Part shown: piece by piece, positions 37,865 through 44,695 of the stretch
How positions within the stretch are numbered: position 1 is the first letter of the stretch
Layout: each line of letters begins with the position of its first letter
Assembly: GCF_001931485.1 (NCBI RefSeq)
Contig: NZ_MSDV01000014.1
Span: forward strand, 1-64,000
Source of the DNA: Burkholderia sp. SRS-W-2-2016
Lineage (GTDB): Bacteria; Pseudomonadota; Gammaproteobacteria; Burkholderiales; Burkholderiaceae
Reading direction: 5' to 3'
Length of the DNA: 64,000 nt
Position numbers and translations under genes: made by a program
Notes under the pieces: generated by a model
What the model was told of the DNA's origin: nothing
What the model saw: the letters and a program-made list of their open reading frames with translations, nothing else
Database searches by the model: none

Positions 37865-38707
37865 TCAACGGTTGTTGCGGTTCATGAACAGCAGACGCTC
37901 GAACAGGCTCACGTCCTGCTCGTTCTTCAGCAGCGCGCCATGCAGCGGCGGCACGATCTGTTTCTGGTCGGCCGAGCGCAACGCTTCGGGCGGGATGTCT
38001 TCGGCGAGCAGCAGCTTGAGCCAGTCGAGCAGCTCCGAGGTGGACGGCTTCTTCTTCAGGCCCGCGACGTTACGCAGTTCGAAGAAACTTTGCAGCGCGG
38101 CGGCCAGCAGTTCCTTCTTGATGCCGGGGTAGTGGACCTCGACGATCTGCTGCATCGTCTGCGGATCGGGGAACCTGATGTAGTGGAAGAAGCAGCGGCG
38201 CAGGAACGCGTCGGGCAATTCCTTCTCGTTGTTCGACGTGATGATCACGAGCGGCCGATGCTTCGCGCGCACCAGCTCGTGCGTCTCGTACACGTAGAAC
38301 TCCATGCGGTCGAGTTCGCGCAGCAGGTCGTTCGGAAATTCGATGTCGGCCTTGTCGATCTCGTCGATCAGCAGCACGGTTTGCTGGTCGGCCTCGAACG
38401 CCTGCCACAGCACGCCCTTGACGATGTAATTGGCGATGTCCTTGACGCGCTCGTCGCCGAGCTGCGAGTCGCGCAGACGCGAGACCGCGTCGTATTCGTA
38501 GAGCCCCTGTTGCGCCTTGGTGGTCGACTTGATGTGCCATTGCAGCAGCGGCATGCCGAGCGCGGCGGCCACTTCCTCCGCGAGCATGGTCTTGCCGGTG
38601 CCGGGTTCGCCCTTGATCAGCAGCGGGCGCTTGAGCGTCATCGCGGCGTTGACCGCGAGCTTGAGGTCGTCGGTGGCGACGTACTGCGATGAGCCTTCGA
38701 AACGCAT
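37865..38707 (-). CDS. MoxR family AAA+ ATPase
   Basis: 280 residues. Walker A GEPGTGKT (33-40), Walker B LLIDEIDKAD (112-121), sensor 1 IITSNNEKELPDAF, and arginine-finger/sensor region FLRRCFFHYIRFP. This MoxR subfamily (with HIKSTTKAQQGLYEYDAVSRL) typically pairs with a CoxE-like VWA protein, which is the next gene. It would remodel or assemble a target complex using ATP. A TATACT -10 box lies on the minus strand at 38743-38738, 31 bases upstream. Confidence 0.93.
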   Translation of the reverse strand: MRFEGSSQYVATDDLKLAVNAAMTLKRPLLIKGEPGTGKTMLAEEVAAALGMPLLQWHIKSTTKAQQGLYEYDAVSRLRDSQLGDERVKDIANYIVKGVLWQAFEADQQTVLLIDEIDKADIEFPNDLLRELDRMEFYVYETHELVRAKHRPLVIITSNNEKELPDAFLRRCFFHYIRFPDPQTMQQIVEVHYPGIKKELLAAALQSFFELRNVAGLKKKPSTSELLDWLKLLLAEDIPPEALRSADQKQIVPPLHGALLKNEQDVSLFERLLFMNRNNR

Positions 38708-38737
38708 GGCGAGGTGCTCTTTTTTGGGAAAAAACCC

Positions 38738-38743
38738 AGTATA
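38738..38743 (-). promoter_or_regulatory. Likely -10 box of the moxR-VWA operon
   Basis: The minus strand reads TATACT here, in the context CTTATACTGGG, 31 bases before the MoxR ATG. The -35 is poor. Confidence 0.45.
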
Positions 38744-38918
38744 AGTCAGAAGACCTGTTGGCCTGAAACCGGCTCGCGTATGGTGTGAGCCGCGTTGCGC
38801 AGCAGCCGGGAGCGGCTACCTGGTAGAGACCCGGAGTGTCTGCCCGATGTCCGCTCAGGCCCGCCGGATAAGGCTCCGCGGGGCGCCGGGGTGGGCGTTG
38901 CGCGGGCCCCGCGGCTGG

Positions 38919-38948
38919 TGGACGTGCGTCGTGGCGTCGCGGTACAAT
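38919..38948 (+). promoter_or_regulatory. Likely promoter of the cytochrome c pair
   Basis: TGGACG (38919-38924), an 18-base spacer and TACAAT (38943-38948) in the context GCGGTACAATGAGC. The leader to the first cytochrome ATG is about 90 bases. No other feature is seen in the 337-base gap 38708-39044. Confidence 0.5.
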
Positions 38949-39044
38949 GAGCCCGATTTTTTTGGCCTGCGTGGCTACCCTACAAGAAGAACGGCACGGA
39001 CCGCGCTTTTCTGGGCGCCCGTTTCCCCTCAAGCCAGGTTATCT

Positions 39045-39413
39045 ATGAATAAATTCGTCGGCAAACACGTCGTGATCGCAGCGCTGTCGGTGCTCGCGGG
39101 CTATGCGGCCAGTGCGCAGGCAGCGGATGTCGTGGGCAACGCGAAGGCGGGCCAGGGCAAGGTCGCGATGTGCATCGGCTGCCACGGCATCCCCGAATAT
39201 CGCACTGCCTATCCTGAGGTGTTCCGCGTGCCGAAGATCGGCGGCCAGAACCAGGCGTACCTCGAGAACGCGCTGCACGCGTACAAGAAGGGCGACCGCC
39301 ACTTCGACACGATGCATGCGATCGCGGTGTCGCTGTCGGACCAGGACATTGCCGACATCGCCGCGTACTACGCAGCGCAAAATGCCGCTTCGAAAAACAA
39401 TCCCGACAAGTGA
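39045..39413 (+). CDS. Class I cytochrome c, first of a tandem pair
   Basis: 122 residues. Signal peptide at residues 1-27, probable cut AQA/AD. The haem motif is CIGCH (C about 43), with distal Met ligand probably in FDTMHAIAV. Cytochrome c4/c553-like fold, exported and haem-loaded in the periplasm. Together with the next gene (about 46 bases downstream, same strand) it forms a pair of short cytochromes typical of Burkholderia, often near terminal oxidases, but no oxidase is here. The start at 39045 is favoured since the residues before it are GC-rich noise. Confidence 0.92.
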   Translation: MNKFVGKHVVIAALSVLAGYAASAQAADVVGNAKAGQGKVAMCIGCHGIPEYRTAYPEVFRVPKIGGQNQAYLENALHAYKKGDRHFDTMHAIAVSLSDQDIADIAAYYAAQNAASKNNPDK

Positions 39414-39459
39414 TCGGCGTCGGTCACCAGCACATCAAATTCGCGGGATAGGAGATTCC

Positions 39460-39843
39460 ATGATCAAGCCCCAACAGGCACTCCACACGGTATTCAAGGC
39501 TGCCTGCGCGTCGGCGGCCGTGCTCGGTCTGGTTGCAGCGAACGGCGCCCACGCGGCTGACGCTTCCAACGGCAAGGTGCTCTCCGACAGCCATAACTGC
39601 GCGGCCTGCCACGGCGTGAACCTGAACAAGCCGGTCAGCCCCGAGTATCCGAAGCTCGCCGGCCAGCATTCCGACTACGTGTTCTTCGCGCTGCGCCAAT
39701 ATCAGATGGGCACCGGCAATCCGCACTTCGGCCGCAATAACGCGATCATGCAGGCCCAGGTGCAGAGCCTGTCGCTGAGCGACATGAAGGACATCGCCGC
39801 TTACATCGAATCGCTCGAAGGCGATCTGGTGCAGAAGAAGTAA
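39460..39843 (+). CDS. Class I cytochrome c, second of a tandem pair
   Basis: 127 residues. Signal peptide at about 1-32 (AAVLGLVAANGAHA/AD). Haem motif CAACHG, then PEYPKLAGQHSDYVFFALRQY and MQAQVQSLSLSDMKDIAAYI, as in cytochrome c4/c553 domains. GGAG lies 6 bases before the ATG at 39460. It shares the layout of the upstream cytochrome (CxxCH, then PKxGGQ or PKLAGQ, then LS.D..DIAAY), so the two arose by duplication. Periplasmic electron carrier with unknown redox partner. A strong terminator follows. Confidence 0.92.
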   Translation: MIKPQQALHTVFKAACASAAVLGLVAANGAHAADASNGKVLSDSHNCAACHGVNLNKPVSPEYPKLAGQHSDYVFFALRQYQMGTGNPHFGRNNAIMQAQVQSLSLSDMKDIAAYIESLEGDLVQKK

Positions 39844-39889
39844 GCATTCGACATCGCGCGCGTTGCGCGAGCGAAGCGGCTGCAAATGA

Positions 39890-39913
39890 AACACCCCGCC
39901 TTGGCGGGGTGTT
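39890..39913 (+). terminator. Terminator of the cytochrome pair
   Basis: AACACCCCGC and GCGGGGTGTT form a 10-bp stem with loop CTTG, followed by TTGCTTTTGG. It also faces the convergent DUF1841 gene. Confidence 0.85.
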
Positions 39914-39948
39914 TTGCTTTTGGGGCGGCGATTTGCGGCGCGGGTTCT

Positions 39949-40383
39949 TCAGTCGCGCGTCGCGCGTCGTTCGATGCGTTGCAGATAGGCATCGGTATCC
40001 GGCGGCGTGCCGGTGCGTTGCGCTTCCCAGATGGTTTCGCCGAGGCAATCCATGATCGCGTGCTGCGCGTCGTGGCTCGAACCCATGCGCGCGGCCAGCC
40101 GCTCGTGCGCGGCGCGGATGCCGGGCGGCTGATCGATCGACAACTGCTCGGAGATCGCCAGATGCATCGACAGATGCAGGAACGGGTTGGTCTGGCCGCG
40201 CTCCGGCGAGTAGTCCTGGGCCTGCGCGGCCGGGCCGTCGGACAGGTCCGCATGATATTCCGGATGCTCGACGATCCAGTCGGCGGCGATCGCTTCGAGC
40301 GGCGTCAGGATTTCGCCGTTGCGCTGCTTGCGCCAGGTGTCGATGAAAAATTGGCGGACTTCGTCGCGGCTGGGATTGAACAT
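39949..40383 (-). CDS. DUF1841 family protein
   Basis: 144 residues. The family pattern is clear: MFNPSRDEVRQFFIDTWRKQR, LTPLEAIAADWIVEHPEYH, NPFLHLSMHLAISEQLSIDQP and a C-terminal HAIMDCLGETIWEAQR. All-helical, cytosolic, with His/Glu positions that could bind metal (HLSMHLAISEQ recalls a diiron-like helix), but no function is known. It is widespread in beta- and gammaproteobacteria, often near nth or rnfB, as here. Convergent with the cytochrome pair. Confidence 0.92.
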   Translation of the reverse strand: MFNPSRDEVRQFFIDTWRKQRNGEILTPLEAIAADWIVEHPEYHADLSDGPAAQAQDYSPERGQTNPFLHLSMHLAISEQLSIDQPPGIRAAHERLAARMGSSHDAQHAIMDCLGETIWEAQRTGTPPDTDAYLQRIERRATRD

Positions 40384-40513
40384 CGTGGAACCGGTGGGTG
40401 TGGAGTGGGGTGCTGGGTTGCGCGTGCGGCGGGCGCGGCCGTGAGGCAGGGCCGGGCCGGTGCTGCGCGGCGCGAAAGCGACATTTTACGCCGCGGTGTT
40501 ATGGGCTGCTGGC

Positions 40514-40567
40514 GTTGGCGTTGGCGTTGGCGTTGGCGGTGGCGTTGACGGTGGTGTTGGCGTTGAC
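40514..40567. repeat. GTTGGC hexanucleotide tandem repeat
   Basis: Nine 6-base units: four exact GTTGGC (40514-40537), then GGTGGC, GTTGAC, GGTGGT, GTTGGC and GTTGAC. It lies between DUF1841 and nth, just past the nth stop, and is not in a gene. Such repeats can change length by slippage. Confidence 0.9.
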
Positions 40568-40593
40568 GCGCGCCGTGCCGCCGGCCGGCTCGC

Positions 40594-41238
40594 TCATAGG
40601 TCGGGCGGCGGCGTCTTCGGCCGGAACTCGCACAGCGGCTCGATCACGCAATGCCAGCATTCGGGCCGGCGCGCCTTGCACACGTAGCGCCCATGCAGGA
40701 TCAGCCAGTGGTGCGCATCCTGCTTGAACTCGGCGGGCGTGAATTTCTCCAGCGCCGCCTCGACCGCGCGCACGTCCTTGCCCGGCGCGAGCCCGGTGCG
40801 ATTCGCGACGCGGAAGATGTGCGTATCGACCGCGATGGTCGGATGGCCGAACGCGGTATTGAGGATCACGTTGGCGGTCTTGCGGCCGACGCCCGGCAGA
40901 CTTTCGAGCGCCTCGCGATCCTCCGGCACCTCGCCGCCGTACTGGTCGAGCAGAATCCGGCAGGTCGCGATCACGTTCTTCGCCTTGGTGCGATACAGGC
41001 CGATCGTCTTGATGTAGTCGGCCACGCCCGCTTCGCCGAGCTCGAAGATCTTCTGCGGCGTGTTCGCGACCGGGAACATCCGGCGCATCGCCTTGTTGAC
41101 CGACACGTCGGTCGCCTGCGCCGACAGCAGCACCGCGATCAGCAGTTCGAACGGCGTCGTGTACTCGAGCTCGGTGGTCGGATGCGGATTCAGGCTCTGA
41201 AGCGTTTCGTAGATGGCGCGGCGTTTGTTCGCGTTCAT
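40594..41238 (-). CDS. nth: Endonuclease III
   Basis: 214 residues. Helix-hairpin-helix LPGVGRKTANVILN with the catalytic Lys of GRKTA, catalytic Asp in AVDTHIFRVANR, and the C-terminal iron-sulfur cluster C-x6-C-x2-C-x5-C (CKARRPECWHCVIEPLC). It is a bifunctional DNA glycosylase/AP lyase removing oxidised pyrimidines. Adjacent rnfB (45 bases upstream, same strand) repeats the nth-rnf linkage seen in E. coli, suggesting one transcript. The start is the ATG at 41238; no strong ribosome site is visible. Confidence 0.97.
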   Translation of the reverse strand: MNANKRRAIYETLQSLNPHPTTELEYTTPFELLIAVLLSAQATDVSVNKAMRRMFPVANTPQKIFELGEAGVADYIKTIGLYRTKAKNVIATCRILLDQYGGEVPEDREALESLPGVGRKTANVILNTAFGHPTIAVDTHIFRVANRTGLAPGKDVRAVEAALEKFTPAEFKQDAHHWLILHGRYVCKARRPECWHCVIEPLCEFRPKTPPPDL

Positions 41239-41282
41239 GCGGAGCGTGTCGGTGGCGGTTAAGGCGTGGCGCGCGGGTGGAG

Positions 41283-42260
41283 CTAGCGCGGGGTCGACGG
41301 CTTGGGTGGCTTCAGCGGCTCGGACGGCTCGCCGGGTTCGCCGGCGTTGTCTTTGCCGCCGTTGCCGTCTTTGCCGCCGTTGCCATCTTTGCCGACGTTG
41401 CCGTCTTTGCCGGCGAGGCCGAGACGACGCCGGCGGGCTTCCGCGGCGTCGATCTGCGCCTGCACGTCGGCGCTGACGTTGGCGGTGTTCTGCGGACCCT
41501 GGCCTTTCGCGGCCATTTCTTCCTTTTTCTGGCGCGCGCGTTCGAGCGCGGCCTGGATGATCGCGCGTTTCTTCGCTTCGGCGTCGTTCGCCGCCGGGGC
41601 TGCCGGTGTCGGCGCCGCGGTGGACGTAGTGGACGAGTCGGACGTGCCGGCAGCCGCGTCGGCCGCTTCCGGCGCGGGCGCCGCGCTCGCGGCTCGCCGT
41701 GCCGCCGCACGCGCTTCGGCCGCGTCGCGTTCGCGCGCGAGACGCGCTGTGCGACGGTCGTGGCGCTCGCGCGCGGCGTCGGCCTGGTCCTGGCTCCACG
41801 CGGCCCAACCGGTCGCCTCGCCGGTAACGGACGGCGTGGCGATGCAATCGACCGGGCAGGGCGGCACGCACAGATCGCAGCCGGTACACAGCTCGGCGAT
41901 GACCGTGTGCATCTGTTTCGGTGCGCCAACTATCGCGTCGACCGGACAGGCTTGCATGCACAGCGTGCAGCCGATACACACCTGTTCGTCGATAACCGCC
42001 ACCGGCCGCGGGCGTTCGACGCCATTGGCGGAATTGAGCGGAATCACCGGTTTGCCGAGCAGCGCGGCCAGACGCGCGATGCCTTCGGCACCGCCGGGCG
42101 GGCACTGGTTATAGTTCGCGTCGCCAGTAGCGACGGCTTCGGCATAGGGACGGCATGCGGGATAACCGCACTTCGTGCATTGCGTTTGGGGCAGCAGATC
42201 TTCGATGCGATCCGCGAGTGTTTTGACGTCTGTCACGGTTACGGCGTGGGGGTTTGCCAT
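41283..42260 (-). CDS. rnfB: RnfB-like iron-sulfur protein, soluble form with C-terminal extension
   Basis: 325 residues. Four-cysteine Fe-S motif at Cys28, 31, 36 and 53 ([16 protein letters not shown]), then two 4Fe-4S ferredoxin motifs with [12 protein letters not shown] (95-105) and [12 protein letters not shown] (125-135). The N-terminal membrane anchor of E. coli RsxB is missing: the protein begins [19 protein letters not shown]. Residues 150-283 are Ala/Glu/Arg-rich and helical. The last 42 residues hold a collagen-like Gly-X-Y run ([18 protein letters not shown], then EPGEP). No other rnf/rsx gene is near, so a full Rnf pump is unlikely; it may be an electron carrier for Nth or other Fe-S enzymes. 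Confidence 0.92.
   Translation of the reverse strand: MANPHAVTVTDVKTLADRIEDLLPQTQCTKCGYPACRPYAEAVATGDANYNQCPPGGAEGIARLAALLGKPVIPLNSANGVERPRPVAVIDEQVCIGCTLCMQACPVDAIVGAPKQMHTVIAELCTGCDLCVPPCPVDCIATPSVTGEATGWAAWSQDQADAARERHDRRTARLARERDAAEARAAARRAASAAPAPEAADAAAGTSDSSTTSTAAPTPAAPAANDAEAKKRAIIQAALERARQKKEEMAAKGQGPQNTANVSADVQAQIDAAEARRRRLGLAGKDGNVGKDGNGGKDGNGGKDNAGEPGEPSEPLKPPKPSTPR
41325..41411. repeat. 18-base tandem repeat coding the Gly-X-Y tail of RnfB
   Basis: Plus strand reads CCGTTGCCGTCTTTG with period 18, three units, coding the six-residue GKDGNx repeat on the minus strand. Imperfect at the outer copies. In-frame, so length changes would keep the stop. Confidence 0.8.
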
Positions 42261-42289
42261 GCTGATGCACGGCCTGAACTAAATAGCAC

Positions 42290-42295
42290 ATTATC
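42290..42295 (-). promoter_or_regulatory. Likely -10 box of the rnfB-nth operon
   Basis: The minus strand reads GATAAT, in the context CGGCGATAATGTGC, 30 bases before the rnfB ATG. No good -35. Confidence 0.4.
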
Positions 42296-42309
42296 GCCGA
42301 TTTCCCCAA

Positions 42310-42337
42310 TTGCCATTCGCAATCCATGTGCCATAAT
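42310..42337 (+). promoter_or_regulatory. Promoter of the TetR gene
   Basis: TTGCCA (42310-42315), 16-base spacer, CATAAT (42332-42337), each five of six to consensus. Divergent from the rnfB promoter. The leader to the TetR ATG at 42478 would be about 134 bases. Confidence 0.6.
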
Positions 42338-42477
42338 CGAAGCGCTTTTTTCGAAAGACCGCAGAAAAGGGTGTGTTCCCCAACCATGACGCGCCCGTCA
42401 ACGCCGCCATAAAAAGGCCCTGGAGAGAGGCCCGGCGGCGCGATCCGGATAACGCGGCTCACGAAGACGATGCCACC

Positions 42478-43110
42478 ATGAATCAGCCGAAAATCAAAAG
42501 AGATCCTGAAGGCACGAGGCGCCGAATTCTGCTTGCGGCGGCCGAAGAGTTTGCAAATGGTGGGCTATTCGGCGCTCGCGTCGATCAGATTGCCCGCCGC
42601 GCGGAAACCAATGAACGCATGCTGTATTACTACTTCGGTAGTAAGGAGCAGCTATTCACGGCGGTACTCGAGCATGCGTTCAGCGCACTCAACGAAGCGG
42701 AACGCACGCTCGAACTGAACGGCGTCGCGCCCGTCGAGGCAGTCACGCGGCTGGCCCATTTCGTATGGGACTACTACCGCGACCATCCCGAACTGCTCAG
42801 GCTGATCAATAACGAGAATCTGCACGAAGCACGCTACATGCAGAAGTCCACGCGCATCCGCGAAATGATCTCGCCGATCGTCGCGACGCTCGGCGGCATT
42901 CTCGAACGCGGTCAGCGCGCCGGGCTGTTCCGGCAGAACGTCGACCCGTTGCGTTTCTACGTGACGCTGTCGGGAATGGGCTACTACATCGTGTCGAACC
43001 GTTTCACGCTCGAAGCGACGCTCGGCCGCGATTTCAGCAGCGCCGCCGAACGCAGCGAAGTGATCCAGATGAATACCGAGTTGCTGCTTGCGTACCTGTT
43101 GCGCAAGTAG
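42478..43110 (+). CDS. TetR family transcriptional regulator
   Basis: 210 residues. N-terminal HTH: GTRRRILLAAAEEFANGGLF, ARVDQIARRAETNERMLYYYF and GSKEQLFTAVLEHAF. The C-terminal effector domain is helical (FVWDYYRDHPELLRLINNEN, then GGILERGQRAGLFR). Ligand unknown. The ATG at 42478 is preferred over a GTG at 42373 because the family HTH begins about 12 residues in; the extra N-terminus would be an unrelated charged stretch. Neighbours are rnfB (divergent) and phaZ (convergent), so targets cannot be inferred from context. A terminator with T6 follows. Confidence 0.92.
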   Translation: MNQPKIKRDPEGTRRRILLAAAEEFANGGLFGARVDQIARRAETNERMLYYYFGSKEQLFTAVLEHAFSALNEAERTLELNGVAPVEAVTRLAHFVWDYYRDHPELLRLINNENLHEARYMQKSTRIREMISPIVATLGGILERGQRAGLFRQNVDPLRFYVTLSGMGYYIVSNRFTLEATLGRDFSSAAERSEVIQMNTELLLAYLLRK

Positions 43111-43184
43111 CGGCCGGCTCGTATTGTCCGCCGCGCTTCTGCCGCGGCAGACAATCAGTATCACGAACCAAGCACCCAGAAATG

Positions 43185-43216
43185 CCGACGGCCTCCGTAG
43201 AGGCCGTCGGTTTTTT
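43185..43216 (+). terminator. Terminator of the TetR gene
   Basis: CCGACGGCCT and AGGCCGTCGG form a 10-bp stem with loop CCGTAG, followed by TTTTTT. Confidence 0.9.
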
Positions 43217-43236
43217 CATGCTTGCCGCTCAGACGT

Positions 43237-44514
43237 TCAGGCTTCGACTTTTTCCTTCGTCGTCCTTGTCGTCTTGTTGTGCTCGAGGATGAAGTCGCGC
43301 AGTTGCGGATAGATGATGGTGCGCCAGCGGCGGCCCGAGAAGATCCCGTAGTGACCGCATTTTTCCGCGGTGAAGTGACGCTTGTTCTTCGCCGGAATGC
43401 CGCTGCACAGTTCTTGCGCCGCGAAGGTCTGGCCGTCGCCGGAAATGTCGTCGAGTTCGCCTTCGATCGTAAACAGCGCGGTCGTCTTGATGTCCTGCGG
43501 CCGCACCCGTTCGCCGGCCACGTCCCACGTGCCTTCGGCGAGACGGAATTCCTGGAACACCACGCGGATCGTTTCGAGGTAATAGTCGGCGTCCATGTCG
43601 AGCACCGCGTTGTACTCGTCATAGAAGCGGCGATGCGCTTCGGCGTCGTCTTCGTCGCCGCGCAGCAGACTTTGGTAGTAATCCCAGTGCGACGCGGCGT
43701 GACGTTCCGGATTCATCGCGACGAAACCGGTGTGCTGCAGGAAGCCCGGATACACCTTGCGGCCCACGCCCGGATAGTTCGGCGGCACCGTGAAGATCAC
43801 GTTGTTCTCGAACCACTCGTACGAGTGCTGGGTGGCCAGCGAGTTGACCGCGGTCGGGCTCTTACGGGCGTCGATCGGGCCGCCCATCATCGTCATCGTG
43901 CGCGGGGTGTCTTCGCCGCGGCTCGCCAGCAGCGAGATTGCCGCGAGCACCGGCACCGTGGGCTGGCACACCGAGATCACGTGCAGGTTCTTCGCGCCGA
44001 TGTGGCGGATGAAGTCCTGGATATACGCGATGTAGTCGTCCAGACGGAATTCGCCGGCTTCGAGCGGCACCATGCGCGCGTCGATCCAGTCGGTGATGTA
44101 GACCTTGTGGTCCTGCAGCAACGTGCGCACGGTGTCGCGCAGCAGCGTGGCGTGGTGTCCGGACAACGGTGCGCAGACCAGCACGACCGGCTCGTCTTTC
44201 AATTGGTTGACAGCGTCGCTGTCGTCGGCGAAACGCTTGAAACGCATCAGACGGCAGAACGGTTTCTCCACGATGGTCTGCTCGACGATCGGGATGTTAT
44301 GACCATCCTTAACAATCTGATGGATGTTGAACTCAGGTTTTTCGTAGTCCTTGCCGAGCCGGTACAGCAATTCGTAACCGGCGGACAGGCGGGTGGCGCC
44401 CGGCACATAGGCCAGCGGACTGGCCGGATTCGCGAATGACTTCGACGCGGCCTGTGCCCAGGCGGTGAGGGGGCTCAACATCGCCCGCTGGAATTCATGC
44501 AATTGATAGAGCAT
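43237..44514 (-). CDS. phaZ: Intracellular polyhydroxyalkanoate depolymerase
   Basis: 425 residues, the size of Cupriavidus PhaZ1. The N-terminus MLYQLHEFQRAMLSP is typical. The alpha/beta-hydrolase nucleophile motif is SVCQPTVPVLAA, where Cys replaces the usual Ser, as in PhaZ1. An ELDDISGDGQT stretch carries the acid, and CGHYGIFSG near the C-terminus carries the His. It degrades PHB granules inside the cell, releasing hydroxybutyrate for reuse. The start is the ATG at 44514; a longer frame upstream reads poorly. A probable promoter lies at 44625-44653. Single gene, convergent with TetR. Confidence 0.95.
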   Translation of the reverse strand: MLYQLHEFQRAMLSPLTAWAQAASKSFANPASPLAYVPGATRLSAGYELLYRLGKDYEKPEFNIHQIVKDGHNIPIVEQTIVEKPFCRLMRFKRFADDSDAVNQLKDEPVVLVCAPLSGHHATLLRDTVRTLLQDHKVYITDWIDARMVPLEAGEFRLDDYIAYIQDFIRHIGAKNLHVISVCQPTVPVLAAISLLASRGEDTPRTMTMMGGPIDARKSPTAVNSLATQHSYEWFENNVIFTVPPNYPGVGRKVYPGFLQHTGFVAMNPERHAASHWDYYQSLLRGDEDDAEAHRRFYDEYNAVLDMDADYYLETIRVVFQEFRLAEGTWDVAGERVRPQDIKTTALFTIEGELDDISGDGQTFAAQELCSGIPAKNKRHFTAEKCGHYGIFSGRRWRTIIYPQLRDFILEHNKTTRTTKEKVEA

Positions 44515-44624
44515 GGGTGCTCCGTTGAAAGCGGTTCGCATTGGGCTTCGCAAACACGCACGATGCGTTGCGGCGGGCCATTTTTGGTTGTTGGCACATA
44601 TGTTTTTGGCCGACAGTCGAGACG

Positions 44625-44653
44625 ATGATATCGAACAAAGCAATTTTGTGCAA
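44625..44653 (-). promoter_or_regulatory. Likely promoter of phaZ
   Basis: On the minus strand, TTGCAC (44653-44648), a 17-base spacer, and TATCAT (44630-44625). The -35 sits in TTGTTGCGTTGCACAA, an imperfect inverted repeat that could be an operator. Confidence 0.5.
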
Positions 44654-44695
44654 CGCAACAATTTCCGCGTTCAGTGTACGCAAACTGTCACCGGC

